The notes beneath the pieces were generated by a model. It was not told where the DNA came from. It saw nothing but the letters and a program-made list of their open reading frames with translations, and did no database searches. This document shows positions 20,511 through 30,639 of a stretch of DNA of 64,000 nucleotides, piece by piece. This stretch comes from Arion vulgaris. Taxonomy: Eukaryota > Mollusca > Gastropoda > Stylommatophora > Arionidae. Each line of letters starts with the position of its first letter. Position 1 is the stretch's first letter. A program made the translations under genes and the position numbers. The stretch covers positions 44,000,306 through 44,064,305 of the forward strand of contig CM036755.1 in assembly GCA_020796225.1 (NCBI GenBank), in the 5' to 3' direction.

Positions 20511-20619
20511 GTGTGTGTGTGTGTGAAATTGATATATTGAATACATAATTCTCGCACCTGATTGCACCTTTGAACTCAACAGACTTTTCCCCTCTCCTCT
20601 ACCAGCATACCCCACCCAC

Positions 20620-20765
20620 CTAGCCAGCCACATGTGACATGGAGTATGACATCCCACCCCTCCCTCACGTGAAACACTCCGGGTGGGGATTAGCTTATTC
20701 TCACGTCGCGTGAGTCAGTAACGCTCACAGTTCACGTGTACGTCCCAGCTGTGTCTGCACGTGAG
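20620..20765. promoter_or_regulatory. CACGTG/AP-1 motif cluster
   Basis: Three perfect CACGTG E-boxes (20666-20671, 20733-20738, 20758-20763) and one AP-1 site TGAGTCA (20711-20717) lie within about 100 bp in unique, less AT-rich sequence. These are binding motifs for bHLH-zip and bZIP factors. No gene is adjacent, so regulatory function is only a possibility. Confidence 0.3.
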
Positions 20766-20802
20766 CACCATCGTTAGAATAGAAATTTTATAGTATCTTC
20801 TT

Positions 20803-20955
20803 ACACTGTAAACAAATAACACACAAGAACTTACACAGTAAACAATTAACACGCAAGAACTTACACAGTAAACAATTAACACGCAAGAACTTACACAGTA
20901 AACAATGAACACACAAGAACTTACACAGTAAACAATTAACACACAAGAACGTACA
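20803..20955. repeat. 30-bp tandem array, 5 units
   Basis: The unit has ACACAGTAAACAATTAACAC followed by ACAAGAACTT. The minus-strand ORF (CVFIVYCVSS repeats) is an artefact. Confidence 0.95.
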
Positions 20956-21188
20956 CAGTTTGATCAAGTTCGGGAAAATACAACTTGTAATTCTGGTTCA
21001 GTTAGTGGACTAAATCTCTCTCTCTCTGTCTCTCTCTCTCTCCATCTTTATCTCTGGTATTCCTTCCTTCAGACACTGCTAATAGACTCTGAACAAGGAC
21101 GCAACTGTTAGACACAACTCATAGACATAGTTATTAGATGCAACACATAGACACCAATTAAACACAGCGCATGGACACAGTTCTTAGA

Positions 21189-21275
<87 letters not shown>
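21189..21275. repeat. (CA)n-(TA)n compound microsatellite
   Basis: About 24 CA units run directly into about 17 TA units. Alternating purine-pyrimidine, so it could adopt Z-DNA or a cruciform. Confidence 0.97.
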
Positions 21276-21280
<5 letters not shown>

Positions 21281-21869
21281 CACGCACACACGTGCACACA
21301 TATACGCAAACAGACGCACTAAGATAGACACACACAAACATTTATTGAATCCATACAATAAATAATATTTCTAATATCATTACCTCCCTCTCACCTCCCA
21401 TCATTTATCCTCCTCCTCCTCCTGACCGCCACCGAACGACAACAACAAATAGTTCAACCAAGAATATAAAAGCCGTCGCTTGCGACTCTCAAAACGTTAA
21501 ACTGTATTCGCGTAGAGTGACTTCCTCCTTAGCGGAAACGTACCCACTCATCAACACATTACATTGTCATGGCAACCGTTATTCAAAACACGTGCCATGG
21601 TCTCATCTGTAGACACATCATCAGGAAGAGAACTCTTTTCATTACAGATGGATTATAGAAGCAATCATTGCAGCTGTTGCTGCTTCTATTCAGATCAGCT
21701 TATCCCAGCAAGCAGCTCACAGAAAGACTCAAACCCCGACCGTCTCATCAGATTAAGCCGCGGTATGAATGGATGCAACATTTGTGTTTGGAGTTTAATA
21801 TTTGCTAACTTCACGTGTCTTCTTAATGCAATGGGGAAATGCACATTAACAGAACTGAAAGCTGACACA
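21276..21869. other. Unassigned sequence with an isolated TATA motif
   Basis: A TATAAAAG at about 21465-21472 precedes a CG-richer stretch (GCCGTCGCTTGCGACT). A 110-aa plus-strand ORF starts at 21564, but its composition and GATCATCA-encoded serine tail show no family. A B-box-like motif on the minus strand near 21735 hints at a worn SINE. No gene call is justified. Confidence 0.3.
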
Positions 21870-21970
21870 TCATCATCATTATCATCATCATCATGATGCA
21901 TCTTGTCCTGAGTAGAACTTTACCACCATAACAGTCCGTAGTTATCTCCCTCTCTCTCATAGGCTGACTG
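21870..21970 (-). mobile_element. RTE-X LINE 3' end with (GAT)n tail, antisense
   Basis: The minus strand reads GGKVLLRTRCIMMMM, the C-terminal end seen in the RTE-X insert at 40671-41130 (GGKVLLRTGYFIM), followed by a GATGATGATGATAATGATG tail. This copy shows that RTE-X ends in a GAT microsatellite. Severely 5'-truncated. Confidence 0.72.
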
Positions 21971-22029
21971 CATTCACGATTATATATATATATATGTATA
22001 TATACATCATACACGCAGGGTTCGCTACA

Positions 22030-22195
22030 TACAATGTGATACTCAATATCTTAGACTTCAACGTGATGCCAGACATACTCACGTTAACAGACTGTGTGGT
22101 CAGTATCCTAGACTTCAACGTCATGCCAGACATAGCCACATTAAGAGTGTGGTCAGTATCTTAGACTTCAACGTCATGCCTGGCATTGTCATGGT
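22030..22195. repeat. About 55-bp tandem repeat, 3 units
   Basis: The unit carries CAGTATCCTAGACTTCAACG, TCATGCCAGACATA and TTAA-GACTGTGTGGT. Confidence 0.88.
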
Positions 22196-22294
22196 TGGTT
22201 AGATTTTGTGGCTAAAATTTTCTACTGGATTGTGTAGCCAGCCATACTCTATACTCCACCCTAACCACCTTTTACGAGATTCCTTGTAGGTCGC

Positions 22295-22515
22295 AGTCAT
22301 GCGGCGAAAACCTGAGGAATATAACAAGAAGGGTTCTTTCCTGGAACCCACAGGGACATCGAAAGAAGGGGAGGCCGAGAAAAACATGGAGACGAGATTT
22401 GGAGGCCGAGATCAACAATATAAAGAAGAGCTGGAGGAGCTGCAGGAGATAGCTAGAGATAGGAAGACTTGGCATAAGTTGGTTGAGGGCATATGCCCCA
22501 ATCCGGGTTAAAAAG
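22295..22515 (+). mobile_element. RTE-like LINE C-terminal fragment
   Basis: A plus-strand frame reads LSWNPQGHRKKGRPRKTWRR followed by DLEAEINN and later RAYAPIRV. This is the basic WNP-G-R-KRGRP-TWRR end that follows the GH-LR block in many lophotrochozoan RTE-like LINEs. The overlapping track frame with KEGEAEKN is a shadow. Likely dead, 5'-truncated. Confidence 0.72.
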
Positions 22516-22654
22516 GCATCAGAGAGAAAGAGAGAATTCTCGTATGAACAAATAGTGCGGTCAGTACCTTAGCTTAAAACTTCCTGCCAGACATATAATA
22601 ACAAAGTTAATCAGAATAATAATTAATTTGCAAATATGTAATAGAGAACAGACA

Positions 22655-22965
22655 CCCTTTCTCTCTCTCTCTCACTCTCCACCCCACTCTCTTACTCTCT
22701 AACCGACTCTCACTCTCCACCCCCACTCTCTCACACTCCAACCGACTCTCACTCTCCACCCCCTCTCTCTCACTCTCCAACCGACTCTCACTCTCCACCC
22801 CCACTCTCTCACACTCCAACCGACTCTCACTCTCCACCCCCTCTCTCTCACTCTCCAACCGACTCTCACTCTCCACCCCCTCTCTCTCACTCTCCAACCG
22901 ACTCTCACTCTCCACCCCCTCTCTCTCACTCTCCAACCGACTCTCCACCCCACTCTCTCACCCCC
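22655..22965. repeat. 39-bp CT-rich tandem array, about 7 units
   Basis: The unit has CTCTCACTCTCCAACCGACT and CTCACTCTCCACCCC. Two unit types (CCCTCTCT and CCACTCTC) alternate irregularly. Pyrimidine strand bias is nearly complete. Confidence 0.93.
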
Positions 22966-22969
22966 TTCT

Positions 22970-23092
22970 CTACCCAAAAGTGTATACAATAATAAATACA
23001 AATACTGAAAACACAAAAGTGTATACAATAATAAATACAAATACTGAAAACACAAAAGTGTATACAATAATAAATAGAAATACTGAAAACAT
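22970..23092. repeat. 39-bp tandem array, 3 units
   Basis: The unit has ACAAAAGTGTATACAATAAT and AAATACAAATACTGAAAAC. It has the same unit length as the preceding CT array but no sequence similarity. Confidence 0.93.
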
Positions 23093-23397
23093 ATATGCTT
23101 TAGATATTTGTGTTATTTGATGTGAACAATTTACTTGTCTGTCTGTGAGTGGTTGTGTAGGCGTGTATGTGTCCAGGTACAGTAGTTATGCAACATGGGG
23201 TGGCACTGTAACAACAACGATATTTGTATCGGTAAGTGAACGCTTGCTGTGTATGCAAATGTTGCATGTTATGGTAATATGTTGTATGTTAGAGTAATAT
23301 GTTGTATAATTGTTGGCATCAGACTGTGGTCTCATGCTGACTCTATGCACTGGTATACCTTCAACAGATGGTGAGAATAAATGAGTAATTATATGGC

Positions 23398-24012
23398 AAG
23401 AGAGAAAGAGAGAGAGAGAGAGAGAAAGAGAGAAGGAGAAAAGGAGAGAGACTATTTAATAAACACTGAATACACAAGTACACACTGAGATAGAGAGAGA
23501 CAGAGACAGAAAGAGAGCGAGAGAGACAGAGAGAGAGCTAAGAAATAACACTTTTATTACCTAGATAGGGAATAGAGAGAAGAGAGAGAACTAACATAAT
23601 ATTTGCACGAGACACACACACGGAGAGAGAGAGAGAGAAATAGAGAGAGAACAACACTAACATGTTTGCGAGACAGAGAGAGAGAGAGAGAGAGAGAAAC
23701 AGACACAAGAGAGAGGAAAACTAGACAGAGATATGACAGAACGAATGAAAACAACAAAGAGAAAGAGAGTGCTAGACTAACATGTAAGAGAGAAATAGAG
23801 AGAAATAGAGAGAAATAGCTGGTGAAAGAGACAAATATAAAAGTAGAGAAATATAACGAAAAAGACCAAACAGAAGAGAAATATAATGAGAGATGTAGAG
23901 AGACAGGGCGTTTGAGGCTAAAATATGAGAGAGGAGGAGAAAATAAATAATAAAAGATTGTAAAAAATAGAAAAAATAGGATAAGCATGAGAGAGAGAGA
24001 GAGAGAATAGTT
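23398..24012. repeat. GA-rich low-complexity region
   Basis: Long AGAGAG runs with repeated GCTAAGAAATAACA- and CTAACATGTTTGCGAG-like inserts, suggesting a decayed longer-period array. ORFs here are artefacts. Confidence 0.85.
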
Positions 24013-24449
24013 GCATGTAAAATGACAGATATTTTCTGATCTGTGTCTTGCACGTGATGCTCTTATTGTATGTTTGTTTGTATGTTTGTTTGTATGTATG
24101 TTATTATGAGGATTAAAACCTCCTTAAGACGAGTCATGACATTTCCTAAATACAAGAACGAGTTGTGGAAGAGTTAGAATCGGCAGCGTGTAGGCATATC
24201 AACATAAACAAATAAGAATTAATTCCTGGAGGAAAATCTATAAGAGATACAATAAAGTATTTTGCACATAGCACGACAGAGGTTCTATCTATAGTAATGT
24301 GACTGACACACAAACGATGGGAATTAGTAGTGTTCAATAATGATGGAAAGATGGAATTTTTATTGACAGGTGTTAGATAGTATATCTGGGATTCTCTGAA
24401 AAGATTTAATTCTTATTTTTCGTGTTTGTTGGCTTACACGCTCTAATAT

Positions 24450-24562
24450 AACCAAAACAATATTCATCCTTAGGTTGAAAAGGGCGTGCCTAAAAAGGCT
24501 TTAATCTCCTACAAAACATACACAGAAACGGGTTAGATCGATTAGAAACACTAACAAAACAA
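24450..24562 (+). repeat. Dispersed repeat family G, copy 1
   Basis: ATATAACCAA, CTTAGGTTGAAAAGGGCGTG, GGCTTTAAT and ACATACACAG are matched in order at 63745-63850. Type unknown. Confidence 0.6.
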
Positions 24563-24659
24563 TAACAAATGGAGTCAATAGAAAGAAGTATTTGGTGTGT
24601 TCAGTTTTCTATTGTTCAGTTTCTGACAGTGAACAACACAAAGAAAACGTAACGATTCT

Positions 24660-25085
24660 CCATGTTTTGTATAGCCTGCACAGAGCTGTATAGATAAAAA
24701 TAACTTTTCTTTATACTTTTTCTTTCCACTTCTCGTGGAGCATAGGGTTTCAACAGTTGTTCTCTCATTTCCCTGTCTCTAGTCGTTTTCTTTATTGCTT
24801 CCCGGGATAGTCAAGCACCCTTCAGTTCTTCAAGAAGACTCCAACTCCAGGTCTGTTAAGGATGACTCATTTATCGTTTTCCTTGCGAGTTTCACTCAAG
24901 TGCTTGTATAGTAACACTCGACTGTGGCTCGATTGTGTTCCGACCAACCTCCATTTTCTCCTCCTGAGCTGGGTCCTCATGGGTATCTGCTCTGTTATTA
25001 TCCTGTACAGATCTGTGTATACCTCTCTGTCATACCATCTCAATCTGAGAATACCCCGAAGATGTACGTTGTCAAAAGTATAAAT
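24660..25085 (-). mobile_element. LINE C-terminal fragment, antisense
   Basis: The minus strand gives LRGILRLRWYDRE near 25010-25060, then QLRRRKWRLVGTQSSHSR, and towards the element's end TTVETLCSTRSG. The order RLRWYD, RRRKWRLVGH, LCSTR matches the C-terminal tail of a widespread invertebrate non-LTR family. Frameshifts break it. The plus-strand ORF at 24924-25265 is a shadow. Confidence 0.68.
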
Positions 25086-25091
25086 CTTATT

Positions 25092-25345
25092 TCTCTTCTT
25101 CTTCTTTGCGTTCGTTCATTACGAGCAATTTTAATCACTCTTTGTGATATCTCTGATCTTTGCCAAGAACGTGTAGACGTTGCACATTGGTTTGGTAGGC
25201 CCCTAAACGCATATACATCTACATGTTTAGGACACGCACATCCGATTTCAGCCAAGCCTCCTTAGTCATCTCTTACGACATGCGTGGCAGGTAACAGTGG
25301 TTCTATTCTTTACACCCCAAATTTGGGCCCCGGTAACCACTCAGG
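25092..25345 (-). mobile_element. GAA-tailed SINE-like element, family A, antisense
   Basis: CTTCTTCTTCTTTGCGTTCG, CACTCTTTGTGATATC, GTTTGGTAGGCCCCTAAACG, CACATCCGATTTCAGCC, CATGCGTGGCAGGTAACAG, CCAAATTTGGGCCCCGGTAA. Near full length and close to the 20258 copy. Inserted next to the antisense LINE end at 25085. Confidence 0.88.
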
Positions 25346-25369
25346 GGTCTTATTTGTAATTGAACTAGA

Positions 25370-25530
25370 TAGCTCGCCAAAGCTCTTAGTCTAGACTCGT
25401 CTATAAGACGTGCCAAGAGCTCTCGGTCTACACTCGTCTGTATGCCATACCATGAGCTCTCGGTCTACCCTCGTCTATAAGCCGTGCCAAGAGTTCTCGG
25501 TCTACACTCGTCTATAAGCCGTTGCCAAGA
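25370..25530. repeat. 37-38-bp tandem array, about 4 units
   Basis: The unit has GAGCTCTCGGTCTACACTCG followed by TCTATAAGCCGTGCCAA, with GTATGCCATACCAT variants. Confidence 0.9.
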
Positions 25531-25607
25531 GATACAAAAAGTTACATAATATACATAATAAACAGATTAAGGGACTCCAAAAAAAATCTATTTACCATAT
25601 TTATTGG

Positions 25608-25725
25608 CACTTATGTGTTTAGGGGCCTACCAAACCAATGTGCAACGTATACACGTTCTTGGCAAAGATCAAACATATCACAAAGAGTGATTAAAATTGG
25701 TCGTAAAGAACGAACGCGATGAAGT
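25608..25725 (+). mobile_element. GAA-tailed SINE-like element, family A, 5'-truncated
   Basis: TTTAGGGGCCTACCAAACCA to GTCGTAAAGAACGAACGC. The tail is GATGAAG rather than a GAA run. Confidence 0.85.
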
Positions 25726-25849
25726 AAAAAGATTTATTGGCTCCGGTGTTCCTCCTGGAGCTCTTATTTACCAGCTCATACACAATCACTCCGTGGGATT
25801 TATTGTCTGTCTAATAGTTTATGATGTTATCTCTATTCTATACATAACA

Positions 25850-27045
25850 GACAATACACAACAGACAATACACAACAGACTATGACGACAATATACAACA
25901 TACTAAGACGACAATATACAACAGACTATGACATCAATATACAACAGACTATGACGACAATATACATCAGACTATGACATCAATATACAACGGACTAAAA
26001 CGACAATATACAACAGACTAAAACATCAATATACAACAGACAATAACGACAATATACAACAGACTATGACATCAATATACAACATACTATGACGACAATA
26101 TACAACAGACTATGACATCAATATACAACAGACTATAACGACAATATACAACAGACTATGACATCAATATACAACGGACTAAAACGACAATATACAACAG
26201 ACTAAGACATCAATATACAACAGACTATGACGACAATATACAACAGACTATGACATCAATATACAACAGACTATAACGACAATATACAACAGACTATGAC
26301 ATCAATATACAACGGACTAAAACGACAATATACAACAGACTAAGACATCAATATACAACAGACTATGACGACAATATACAAGCAGAACTATGACATCAAT
26401 ATACAACAGACTAAGACGACAATATACAACAAACTAAGACGACAATATACAACAGACTATGACGACAATATACAACAGACTATGACATCAATATACAACA
26501 GACTATGTCGACAATATACAACAGACTATAACGACAATATACAACAGACTAAGACGACAATATACAACAGACTATGACGACAATATACAACAGACTAAGA
26601 CGACAATATACAACAGACTATAACGACAATATACAACAGACTAAGACGACAATATACAACAGACTATAACGACAATATACAACAGACTAAGACGACAATA
26701 TACAATAGACTAAGACGACAATATACAACAGACTATGACGACAATATACAATAGACTATGACGACAATATACAACAGACTAAGACGACAATATACAATAG
26801 ACTAAGACGACAATATACAACAGACTATGACGACAATATACAACAGACTATGTCGACAATATACAACAGACTATGACGACAATATACAACAGACTATGTC
26901 GACAATATACAACAGACTAAGACGACAATATACAACAGACTATGTCGACAATATACAACAGACTAAGACGACAATATACAACAGACTAAGACGACAATAT
27001 ACAATAGACTAAGAGGGTAATATACAATAGACTAAAACGACAGTA
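25850..27045. repeat. 23-bp tandem array, about 51 units, with higher-order structure
   Basis: The unit is ACTATGACGACAATATACAA followed by CAG. Variants at positions 4-10 (ATGACGAC, ATGACATC, AAGACGAC, ATAACGAC, ATGTCGAC) are not random. Between about 26020 and 26400 a block of six units (138 bp) repeats in order; the rare CGG variant falls at 26176 and again at 26314. Plus-strand ORFs (TTIYNRLRRQY) are artefacts of 3 x 23 = 69 bp. Confidence 0.96.
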
Positions 27046-27364
27046 ATGAATTTCAAAAAGCTGAATGTAATAATTGAAATATTCAGTTGCAACTCTCATT
27101 GCTAAGTACACAAGTCATAGAATATAGTATCTAGTGAGGGTTGTGTGGGAAATACGAGATTTATGCTGGTCCTGATAACTAGGGTTATCACTTACTCTCG
27201 CACACACACTCTCTCTCACACACACATCACAAACACACCCAAACACGCACACGCACGTACAAAATACATACACACGCACATATATATTAAATGGGTCTCA
27301 CTGACGGTCAGTATTGAATCGGAATGAACATTTGGGAATTTGGCAAATATCTATTGTCTATACC
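27046..27364. other. Spacer between two large arrays
   Basis: A short CA-rich stretch at 27200-27275; no gene or element seen. Confidence 0.5.
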
Positions 27365-29160
27365 TGTGTAACGTGGACTGTATAAGGGAGTAACATGAGG
27401 GAGGGGGTATGTGCAGAGTGACTGTATAAGGGAGTAACATGAGGGAGGGTATGTGCAGAGTGACTGTATAAGGGAGTAACATAGGAGGGTATGTGCAGAG
27501 TGGCTGTATAAGGGAGTAACATGAGGGAGGGTATGTGCAGAGTAGCTGTATAAGGGAGTAACATGAGGAGAGGGTATGTGCAGAGTAGCTGTATAAGGGA
27601 GTAACATAGGAGGGTATGTGCAGAGTAGCTGTATAAGGGAGTAACATAGGAGGGTATGTGCAGAGTGGCTGTATAAGGGAGTAACATGAGGGAGGGGGTA
27701 TGTGCAACGTGACTGTATAAGGGAGTAACATAGGAGGGGTATGTGCAGCGTGACTGTATAAGGGAGTAACATAGGAGGGTATGTGCAGAGTAGCTGTATA
27801 AGGGAGTAACATAGGAGGGTATGTGCAGAGTAGCTGTATAAGGGAGTAACATAGGAGGGTATGTGCAGAGTGACTGTATAAGGGAGTAACATGAGGGAGG
27901 GGGTATGTGCAGAGTGACTGTATAAGGGAGTAACATAGGAGGGTATGTGCAGAGTAGCTGTATAAGGGAGTAACATAGGAGGGTATGTGCAGAGTGGCTG
28001 TATAAGGGAGTAACATGAGAGAGAGGGTATGTGCAACGTGACTGTATAAGGGAGTAACATAGGGGGGTATGTGCAGCGTGACTGTATAAGGGAGTAACAT
28101 AGGAGGGTATGTGCAGAGTGACTGTATAAGGGAGTAACATAGGGAGTATGTGCAGAGTGACTGTATAAGGGAGTAACATAGGAGGGTATGTGCAACGTGA
28201 CTGTATAAGGGAGTAACATGGGAGGGGTATGTGCAGAGTAGCTGTATAAGGGAGTAACATAGGAGGAGTATGTGCAGAGTGGCTGTATAAGGGAGTAACA
28301 TAGGAGGGTATGTGCAGAGTGGCTGTATAAGGGAGTAACATAGGAGGGGTATGTGCAACGTGACTGTATAAGGGAGTAACATAGGAGGCATGTGCAGCGT
28401 GACTGTATAAGGGAGTAACATAGGAGGGTATGTGCAGAGTAGCTGTATAAGGGAGTAACATAGGAGGGTATGTGCAGAGTGGCTGTATAAGGGAGTAACA
28501 TGAGAGAGAGGGTATGTGCAACGTGACTGTATAAGGGAGTAACATAGGAGGGTATGTGCAGAGTAGCTGTATAAGGGAGTAACATAGGAGGGTATGTGCA
28601 GAGTAGCTGTAAAAAGGAGTAACATAGGAGGGTATGTGCAGAGTGGCTGTATAAGGGAGTAGAATAGGAGGGTATGTGCAGAGTGGCTGTATAAGGGAGT
28701 AGAATAGGAGGGTATGTGCAGAGTGGCTGTATAAGGGAGTAGAATAGGAGGGTATGTGCAGAGTGGCTGTATAAGGGAGTAGAATAGGAGGGTATGTGCA
28801 GAGTGGCTGTATAAGGGAGTAGAATAGGAGAGTATGTGCAGAGTGGCTGTATAAGGGAGTAGAACAGGAGGGTATGTACGGAGTGGCTGTATAAGGGAGT
28901 AGAATAGGAGAGTATGTGCAGAGTGGCTGTATAAGGGAGTAGAATAGGAGAGTATGTGCAGAGTGGCTGTATAAGGGAGTAGAATAGGAGAGTATGTGCG
29001 GAGTGGCTGTATAAGGGAGTAGAATAGGAGAGTATGTGCAGAGTGGCTGTATAAGGGAGTAGAATAGGAGGGTATGTGCAGAGTGGCTGTATAAGGGAGT
29101 AGAATAGGAGGGCACGTGCAGAGTGGCTGTATAAGGGAGTAACATAGGAGGGCATGAGCA
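27365..29160. repeat. 40-bp tandem array, about 45 units
   Basis: The unit has AGAGTGGCTGTATAAGGGAG, TAACATAGGAGGGTATGTGC. Variants: GAGTAGCTG, GCGTGACTG, ACGTGACTG and longer GAGGGAGGGGG blocks. From about 28655 to 29105 all units carry TAGAATAGGA instead of TAACATAGGA; the last unit returns to TAACAT. Minus-strand ORFs of about 600 aa in all three frames arise because the unit has no stop on that strand. Confidence 0.97.
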
Positions 29161-29429
29161 ATATTATAATTTAGTTTAAGAACACGCATACATAAAAAGA
29201 GAACTGAAGCTTCAAGTCCTTGTAATTTCATCAATTTGTCAAAAATATTCTCCTGTTCTTCTCATCGTGGGAACGACTGTTTGCTGAATTTTTGTAAAGA
29301 ATAATTGAAAGCAAGTAGCAACAGTTGTTTCAGTAGTACACCTGCGCCAAAGCATGTTTGTGCTTGCACTCTACTTCATGTTTCTTCTATCAGTGGCAAG
29401 ATCATATGTCCAGTTCATTTGTATGAACT
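29161..29429. other. Spacer, no gene seen
   Basis: Unassigned AT-rich sequence between two arrays. Confidence 0.4.
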
Positions 29430-29742
29430 CAATGTGATTCAAGTCATCTCATACATACAAGTATGTGTGATTTAATTAATCTCATACATACAGACATGTG
29501 TGATTCAATTCATCTCATACATACAGACATGTGTGATTCAATTCATCTCATACATACAGACATGTGTGATTCAAGTCATCTCATACATACAGATATGTGT
29601 GATTTAATTCATCTCATACATACAGACATGTGTGATTCAATTCATCTCATACATACAGACATGTGTGATTCAATTCATCACATACATAGTCCTGTGTGAT
29701 TCAATTCAACTCATACATAGTCCTGTGTCATTCAATTCATGA
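29430..29742. repeat. 33-bp tandem array, about 9 units
   Basis: The unit has CATCTCATACATACAGACAT and GTGTGATTCAATT. The plus-strand MCDSIHLIHTD peptide repeat is an artefact of the 33-bp period. Confidence 0.95.
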
Positions 29743-29779
29743 AGATGTAGAGATTATAGTGATACTGAAAGAATAACTA

Positions 29780-29797
29780 GAAACGGAAAGAGAGAGA

Positions 29798-29848
<51 letters not shown>

Positions 29849-29922
29849 GAGAGAAAGAGAGAAAGAGAGAGAAGAGAGAGAAAGAGAGAAAAGAGAGAGA
29901 GAGAAAGAGAGATTGAGAATAA

Positions 29923-29953
<31 letters not shown>

Positions 29954-29970
29954 AGAAAAGAGGGTGAAAA
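29780..29970. repeat. GA-rich low-complexity tract
   Basis: AGAGAG and AAAGAGAG runs over about 190 bp. Confidence 0.95.
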
Positions 29971-30635
29971 GACTGGATTCCCCATAAGAATAGATATGCA
30001 TACCTTTTTAGTTTGTTGCTAAATATAGCAAGCGCTTCTCACACGAAACGCACAGTATATATATAAACTAGGTCATGGGAATACACTATGGAGTTTCCCT
30101 TCTGTTCTAACCGAATATGTAAACAGTGGTAATCGATTAAGTGATGAAATAATCGTCATACAACTACTATATCTGCACTTGACAAACTATGATTGAGTAA
30201 GAAATCGATATCAATCACACACACGCACCCACCTGCGTCTTTGTTAGAACGAGCAGTGACGCATAGCACGTGCGACCCATATTTCAAATATTACTTTTCC
30301 TTTCAATCCTAATGTGTTTTTTCCCTTGATTAATTTGACCGGGTCTGAGATATTTACCAAACTCTACGCCCTCACCAGGTGCATGAATATTAATTATCAC
30401 CCATTTTGGGGTGGGAGGGGTGGCTTCATATGAGAAGAACAAAGTGGGTTGCTCATTTACCTAACGGATTAGTCATTGACATGGTCGGCGCGGCTCACGG
30501 ACAGCGAAGTCTGTGAACATGACAATCCATTTTAGTTTTAGTTAATGAACTTTTGTTTGTTCAATTATTTCTGTCACCTCCTGTTGCAAGTTGATTTAGA
30601 GTCATTCTAGGAGGGAAGGTAATTGTATGCCAGAC
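29971..30635. other. Unique-looking sequence, no gene seen
   Basis: Least repetitive stretch of the middle of the window, with CG-containing segments (GGTCGGCGCGGCTCACGGAC near 30483). No ORF or known motif set supports a gene. Confidence 0.4.
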
Positions 30636-30639
30636 AGAT

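Noticed and set aside
21564..21896. 110-aa ORF downstream of a TATAAAAG
   Set aside because: No family similarity, ends in a trinucleotide repeat and overlaps the RTE-X tail; the TATA motif is probably chance.
27308..29234. Three overlapping minus-strand ORFs of 595-627 aa
   Set aside because: All three frames of one strand are open over the same 40-bp tandem array because the unit lacks stops. The peptides are the repeat translated, with no domain.
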